Below are positions 8,721 to 12,856 of a stretch of 12,856 nucleotides of DNA, piece after piece. Under the pieces are notes generated by a model, which was not told where the DNA came from, searched no databases, and worked only from the letters and a program-made list of their open reading frames with translations. The position numbers and the translations under genes were made by a program. The stretch comes from Acetobacteraceae bacterium (lineage in GTDB: Bacteria; Pseudomonadota; Alphaproteobacteria; Acetobacterales; Acetobacteraceae): assembly GCA_030039695.1 (NCBI GenBank), contig JASHVB010000795.1:1-12856 (forward strand). The letters are read 5' to 3'. How positions within the stretch are numbered: the stretch's first letter is position 1; each line of letters begins with the position of its first letter.

Positions 8721-9467
8721 CTAACCCCCGACGAACGACCGGTACAGCTCCGCCATGTCCGCCACGGCCGCCTTATAGAGCCGCTCTCCATCCTCCGGCG
8801 ACGACAGCGACGGATCAGACCCGATCCGCCCGTCCGGATACCGCCGACGGTAATCCGCCGCGTCGTAAAACCGGTCGCTGCGGGGTGCCACCTTGGGCGA
8901 CATCTGCGCGTGTTTGATCGCCTGCGGGTGGTAGAACTGGGCCAGCGACACCTCGGACGGCGTCGCGTGGCTGCCTTCGGCGTCGCCATACAACTCCTTG
9001 CGCAACGCAGAACACTGCTTGCCCTGGAACCAAAATACCATGCGGCAGCGCACCGGCCAGGTCTCGGCAGGCGGGCGCATCGACACACCCGCGTAGATCT
9101 CATCGAACGCGGTGGTCACCGTGGCCACGTTCCCGCCGTGGCCGTTAATGAACAGAAAGCGCTCGAAGCCGTGGCGGATCAGCGAGGTAACGACGTCGTT
9201 CACCATCGCAATCAGTGTGCTGGGACGCAACGTGATCGAGCCGGTGAAGCCCAGGTGGTGCTGCGACATCCCAATGGTCAGCGTGGGCGCAACCAGCGCC
9301 CCGGTCTCGTCGCCGACACCCTTGGCGACGAACTCCGCGTCCAGGTGATCGGTACCGATCAACCCGTTGGGGCCATGTTGTTCCGTTGCACCGATGGGGA
9401 TGATGATGCCGCGTGACGTGCGAAGGTAATCCTCGACCTCATGCCAGGTGGACAGGGCAAGCTGCAT
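8721..9467 (-). CDS. Creatininase-family metal-dependent amidohydrolase
   Basis: This 248-residue protein is of normal family length. The family hydrolyses C-N amide bonds with two metal ions; members include creatinine amidohydrolase, the FAPy deformylase of riboflavin/F420 synthesis and MftE, the peptidase of mycofactocin maturation. Visible ligand motifs are E29, H31 and D40 in GATEQHGPNGLIGTDHLD, with the same spacing as the creatininase Glu/His/Asp set, and H110 in INGHGGN. Creatininase has a Glu ligand two residues after that His; here it is Gly112. A later H167/E172 in GSHATPSEVS occupies the place of the usual HAGExETS motif and may supply the missing ligand. The start ATG 9467 has AAGGAG 7 bases upstream; a longer open frame to 9683 overlaps the divergent gene and is rejected. 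Substrate unknown; creatinine itself is not implied. Confidence 0.88.
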   Translation of the reverse strand: MQLALSTWHEVEDYLRTSRGIIIPIGATEQHGPNGLIGTDHLDAEFVAKGVGDETGALVAPTLTIGMSQHHLGFTGSITLRPSTLIAMVNDVVTSLIRHGFERFLFINGHGGNVATVTTAFDEIYAGVSMRPPAETWPVRCRMVFWFQGKQCSALRKELYGDAEGSHATPSEVSLAQFYHPQAIKHAQMSPKVAPRSDRFYDAADYRRRYPDGRIGSDPSLSSPEDGERLYKAAVADMAELYRSFVGG

Positions 9468-9548
9468 CAGCGTTCTCCTTGCGGTAAGCTCGGCGACGTC
9501 ATTTTTCCGCCCTTGCCTACCGCGGCGCAACAAGCCAGCTTTTCCGCC
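9468..9548. promoter_or_regulatory. Divergent intergenic region shared by the creatininase-family gene and the ATP-grasp operon
   Basis: These 81 bases separate two divergent start codons and should carry both promoters. The minus-strand gene has AAGGAG at 9475-9480. The plus-strand gene has no clear ribosome site before ATG 9549. No convincing -35/-10 pair was found for either direction. If the plus gene instead began at ATG 9441, the two genes would overlap at their 5' ends by 27 bases, which would leave no shared promoter space. Confidence 0.5.
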
Positions 9549-12050
9549 ATGGCAATCGACGAAATGGTGGATGGCAGGCGGGGCGTCCGTCCGCACTGGC
9601 GCAGCCTGTCGTCCATGCTCTCGAGCCTCGGCCACGACGCGCTGGCCGAGCGCGCGCGGAGCCTCGATCGCATCGCCACCCAAGAGGGCATCACCAGCCT
9701 GCTGCCGGGCGCTTCGCCGGCTCCCTGGCGCCTGGACCCCATTCCGCTGCTGTTACCGCCCACCGAGTTCACAGCGCTGGAGGAGGGGCTGACCCAGCGG
9801 GCGCGTCTGCTCGATGCGGCGATGACCGATCTATACGGCCCGCAGACGCTCCTATCGTCGGGCCTGCTGGCGCCGGCGCTGGTCTATGCCAATCCCGGCT
9901 TCCTTCGCCCATGCCACAGCCCCGACGGCGAGGTACCGGCGCACCGGCTGCAGTTCTACGCCGCCGACCTGGTCCGCGACAGCGACGGCGCCTGGCGTGT
10001 GGTGACGGACCATACCGGCTGGCCCGACGGCATTGCCCAAGTGCAGGAAAACCGTCGCCGCCTCGCGCGTGTAGTTCCCGAGCTGTTCGGTTCGCAGCTC
10101 ATCTCCCCGGTCAGCGCGTTTCTGGAGTCCTGGCAAGACCTGCTACCGCAATTCGCCCCGGACCGCGCGCCGCAGCCCGGCGGTACTGCCTTGCTGACGC
10201 CAGGCCACGCCAGCCCAGCGTGGTTCGAGCATGTGCTGCTGGCGCGCGACCTCGCCTGCGCATTGGTCGAGGGTGGCGACCTGACAGTGCGCGGCGGCGG
10301 CCTTTACCTGAAGACGCTACGCGGCCTACAGCCGATCAGCGTGCTGCTACGTGCCCAGCGTGGCGATCGCGTCGACCCGCTCGAGCTGCACCCCGACGCA
10401 CCTGGCGTTCCTGGTCTACTCGATGCAGCGCGGGCGGGCCGCGTGTCGGTGCTCAACGATCCTGGCAGCCACTTGGCCGAGGCGCCGGCCTTCGCCGCGT
10501 TCTTGCCTTCCCTTGCTCCGGCGCTCCTGCATGAGCAACTGCGGCTGGCCGGGCCGGCAACAGTCTGGCTGGGCGATAGCGCTGCACGCACATCTGTGCT
10601 GGCTGAGCTCGGCGCGTGGCGGCTGCGCGCAGCATTCAGCCCCAACGCGCCACCGATTGATCCCAACGCGCAGGACACTCATGCCCGTGCGCAAACGCTG
10701 GCGTGCCTGGCAAAAGCGCCGTGGCGCTATGTCGCAACGGCCCCAGTAGATCCGTCCGCATCGCCGAGCCTCGGTCGCGAGCACTTGGACCCGCGCCGCG
10801 TGATGCTGCGTCTCTTCGTGATGTTCGATGGCAGCGACTGGCGCGTCATGCCAGGGGGGTTGGGCTGCGTGCTGCCCGACGAGGCGCCGGTGATCTGGCC
10901 GCGCAGCGGGCAAGGCGTCGCGAAGGATGTCTGGGTGCTCGCCGAGAGCGTCGCGGCCGTCGCCGGTTCGCCCCTGCCACGGACACCGGCAATGGCGATC
11001 CGGCGCACCGCCGGCGATCTGCCGAGCCGGGTAGCCGACGATTTCTTCTGGTTGGGCCGTTACCTGGAGCGGTTGGAGAGTGCGGCGCGCTGGCTACGTG
11101 CCGCCATCCAGCGTGTAGGGCGGCTGGTGCCGATGCCGCATCAGCACGCGGAGCTCCAGGTACTAATTTCCGTGCTCACGCAAGCTGGGGTACTGAACGC
11201 TGAAACCGTCGTAGGCGTCGGCGGCCCCGCGCTGATCCAGGCGTTGCTGCGTGCAGCCGGACACTGGGGCGCGATCCACACCTTGCTCAGCCAGCTGTCC
11301 GTGGTGGCGGCACGGCTGCGGGACCGGATCACCACCGAAATGCACGCGGTCATCGCGCGCGAGCTGCGCGAGCTGGAAGACTTGCTGAACGGCATCGTGC
11401 CCAGCCGAGAGGGGGCGATGCGCGAACATGCCAGCCTGGCGTTGTCGCGTGTGCTGGAGTTCGCGGCGACAGTCTCCGGTCTGGCAGCGGAGAACATGGT
11501 GCGCGGCGGCGGGCGCTTGTTCCTGGACCTTGGCCGTCGCATCGAGCGCGCCCAGGCAATCGCGGACGAACTGGCTTGCGCTTTGGAGTTCCCTGGCGCC
11601 GAGGCGCAACCCGCGCGGGTTGAACACGGACTGCGGCTGGCGCTGGAGCTGCGCGATTCCGAGATCACCTACCGCAGCCGTTACCTGTCGGTGCTGCAGG
11701 CAGCGCCGGCGTTGGACGTGATGCTGGCGGACGACGGCAATCCGCGCGGCCTGGCCTATCAACTGTTGGCTACGCGGCAGATGCTGGCCAATATTTCCGG
11801 CGCGTCGGACACCTCGCTCGTCGCCATGGTGAGCGGCTTGCTGGACGAGGTGCAGGCGATCGTGCGCGGCGTCACCGATGCAGCGGATCAAGCGCGTGCG
11901 GCGCGGGCACTCCCTGATCAGCTGCGCGGGCTGCGGGACGGCGTCGCCGAGCTATCGGATCGCCTGTCGCGCCGCTACTTCGCTCTGCTCCCGACGGCGC
12001 GAGCGGTCGGCATCGGCGGCGACGGGCAACCTGTGCGAGGCGCGGCGTGA
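9549..12050 (+). CDS. Circularly permuted ATP-grasp / alpha-E fusion protein
   Basis: This protein is 833 residues from ATG 9549. The N-terminal half (about 1-460) is a circularly permuted ATP-grasp domain (old DUF404/DUF407). Recognisable segments are FYAADLVRDSDGAWRVV and DHTGWPDGIAQVQENRR (ENR at 167-169), LYLKTLRGLQPISVLLRA, DPLELHPDAPGVPGLLDAAR and the VMPGGL turn (PGGL at 435-438). The C-terminal half (about 491-810) is the helical alpha-E domain (old DUF403), starting LPSRVADDFFWLGRYLERLE. ATP-grasp enzymes join a carboxylate to an amine using ATP; the alpha-E domain has no proven activity. Oddities are GLGCV after PGG, where relatives usually have a GLTRV/GLARV-like stretch, and LLHEQL (H328) where relatives read LLGEEL, so this copy may be catalytically altered. 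The start is uncertain: the frame is open back to ATG 9441, and TTG 9513 and ATG 9564 are alternatives. It overlaps the next gene by 4 bases. Confidence 0.87.
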   Translation: MAIDEMVDGRRGVRPHWRSLSSMLSSLGHDALAERARSLDRIATQEGITSLLPGASPAPWRLDPIPLLLPPTEFTALEEGLTQRARLLDAAMTDLYGPQTLLSSGLLAPALVYANPGFLRPCHSPDGEVPAHRLQFYAADLVRDSDGAWRVVTDHTGWPDGIAQVQENRRRLARVVPELFGSQLISPVSAFLESWQDLLPQFAPDRAPQPGGTALLTPGHASPAWFEHVLLARDLACALVEGGDLTVRGGGLYLKTLRGLQPISVLLRAQRGDRVDPLELHPDAPGVPGLLDAARAGRVSVLNDPGSHLAEAPAFAAFLPSLAPALLHEQLRLAGPATVWLGDSAARTSVLAELGAWRLRAAFSPNAPPIDPNAQDTHARAQTLACLAKAPWRYVATAPVDPSASPSLGREHLDPRRVMLRLFVMFDGSDWRVMPGGLGCVLPDEAPVIWPRSGQGVAKDVWVLAESVAAVAGSPLPRTPAMAIRRTAGDLPSRVADDFFWLGRYLERLESAARWLRAAIQRVGRLVPMPHQHAELQVLISVLTQAGVLNAETVVGVGGPALIQALLRAAGHWGAIHTLLSQLSVVAARLRDRITTEMHAVIARELRELEDLLNGIVPSREGAMREHASLALSRVLEFAATVSGLAAENMVRGGGRLFLDLGRRIERAQAIADELACALEFPGAEAQPARVEHGLRLALELRDSEITYRSRYLSVLQAAPALDVMLADDGNPRGLAYQLLATRQMLANISGASDTSLVAMVSGLLDEVQAIVRGVTDAADQARAARALPDQLRGLRDGVAELSDRLSRRYFALLPTARAVGIGGDGQPVRGAA
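12037..12040 (+). promoter_or_regulatory. Ribosome binding site supporting the GTG start of the transglutaminase gene
   Basis: GAGG lies 6 bases before GTG 12047, inside the end of the upstream gene. It supports translation from the overlapping GTG (GTGA junction). Confidence 0.55.
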
Positions 12051-12856
12051 TCTACCGGGTGCGCCATACAACACGTTATGACTATCACGGTGCGGCTGAT
12101 GGCAGCGCGCATTTGGCGCATCTGCATCCGCGGGCTCTTCCGTGGCAGCGCGTCTTGTCAGCAACGCTTGCCTCGGAACCGGCAGCTTCGTGGCAGAGCG
12201 CCGGCACCGATCACTTCGGCAACGTCATCAATTGGTTCTTCCTCGAGATCGCACACCACACCTTCGTGGTGACGGCAGAGGCAACGGTCGATGTGCGTTT
12301 TCCCGATCCGCCACCCGCGATGGAAACCACAGCGTGGGAAGATGTGGCCGCCGTCGCCGCGCACGACTGGCAGGCGGCCGAATTCCTGTTCGACAGCCCG
12401 CTGGTGGCGGCTGACGCAGAGGCGCGGGCGTACGCCTTACCCAGTTTCCCTCGTGAGCGGCCGATACTGGATGCGCTGCTCGAACTGAACCTGCGCATTC
12501 GGGCGGATTTCACTTTTCGCCCGGGTGTAACGACGACCTCCACGCAAATTCATGAAGTGCTGCAACGGCGCGAAGGCGTATGCCAGGACTTCGCGCACCT
12601 GATGATCAGCGCATTACGCGCGCTCGGGCTGCCCGCGCGCTATGCCTCCGGCTATATCCGCACCTGGCCGGTAGAGGGTGGAGCCGGCCGGCTCGGCGCC
12701 GACCAGTCGCACGCATGGGTCGGCTGCTGGCTCGGCCCGCGACACGGTTGGGTGGATCTGGATCCCACCAACGGGCTGTTGGTAAAGGAAGAGCATGTCC
12801 TGCTGGGCTGGGGACGCGACTACAGCGACGTTGCGCCATTGCGTGGCGTCATCCTC
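12047..12856 (+). CDS. Transglutaminase-like family protein, 3' end outside window
   Basis: The gene starts at GTG 12047, which overlaps the preceding TGA in a GTGA junction. It stays open for 270 codons to the window edge. The N-terminal beta region (MIYRVRHTTRYDYHGAA; then GTDHFGNVINWFFLE at about 53-67) is the bacterial transglutaminase-like N-terminal domain that packs before the catalytic core. The core shows C179 in REGVCQDFAHLM, H222 in DQSHAWVGCW and D239 in WVDLDPTNG, a complete papain-like Cys/His/Asp triad. Such proteins can cleave or transfer amide bonds, acting as protease, amidase or transamidase. No signal peptide is seen, so it is probably cytoplasmic. Family members are often 270-300 residues, so only a short piece is likely missing. 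Context with ATP-grasp/alpha-E is the usual one for this subfamily. There is no in-frame ATG near the 5' end, so the GTG is the only good start. Confidence 0.9.
   Translation, partial: MIYRVRHTTRYDYHGAADGSAHLAHLHPRALPWQRVLSATLASEPAASWQSAGTDHFGNVINWFFLEIAHHTFVVTAEATVDVRFPDPPPAMETTAWEDVAAVAAHDWQAAEFLFDSPLVAADAEARAYALPSFPRERPILDALLELNLRIRADFTFRPGVTTTSTQIHEVLQRREGVCQDFAHLMISALRALGLPARYASGYIRTWPVEGGAGRLGADQSHAWVGCWLGPRHGWVDLDPTNGLLVKEEHVLLGWGRDYSDVAPLRGVIL

Noticed and set aside
9468..9683. N-terminal extension of the creatininase-family frame to 9683
   Set aside because: It would overlap the divergent ATP-grasp gene. AAGGAG before ATG 9467 and the family N-terminus fix the start.

Overview
This is a high-GC window (roughly 60-65 % by eye). 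It looks like the chromosome of an alphaproteobacterium, possibly an Acetobacteraceae or Rhodospirillales member. That guess rests on codon and GC style, the GltB/GltD sequences, and REP-like palindromes of the CTCTCCCGC/GCGGGAGAG ... GGGTGAGG type common in alphaproteobacterial intergenic DNA. No rRNA, tRNA or CRISPR array was seen.

Layout. Positions 2-448 are the 3' part of an IS630-type DDE transposase that enters from outside the window. Positions 449-888 hold no convincing gene. They contain a hairpin and five imperfect copies of a TCTCAnAATnGCGGCA-like motif, resembling the terminal repeats of another insertion sequence, so this end looks like a mobile-element scar. From 8423 down to 889 on the minus strand run gltB, gltD and a luciferase-like flavin monooxygenase, all co-directional. 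GltB and GltD together form NADPH-dependent glutamate synthase (GOGAT), the central ammonium-assimilation enzyme. The monooxygenase starts 47 bp after gltD and may be co-transcribed. Two inverted pairs of REP-like units flank gltB, one between gltB and gltD and one upstream of gltB.

From 8721 the window changes theme. A creatininase-family metal-dependent amidohydrolase (minus strand, 8721-9467) is divergent from a two-gene plus-strand operon. The first gene (9549-12050) encodes a circularly permuted ATP-grasp domain fused to an alpha-E domain. The second (from 12047, GTG start, running off the window) encodes a transglutaminase-like cysteine protease or amidase with an intact Cys/His/Asp triad. 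The two genes overlap by 4 bases (GTGA), which indicates translational coupling.

ATP-grasp, alpha-E and transglutaminase genes form a widespread but functionally unsolved cluster. It has been proposed by comparative genomics to make or attach a peptide or amide, and is often near the proteasome-like protease Anbu. It is the most interesting system here, and the adjacent creatininase-family gene adds a possible peptide or amide hydrolase. Its biochemistry is not established, and nothing in this window proves a product.
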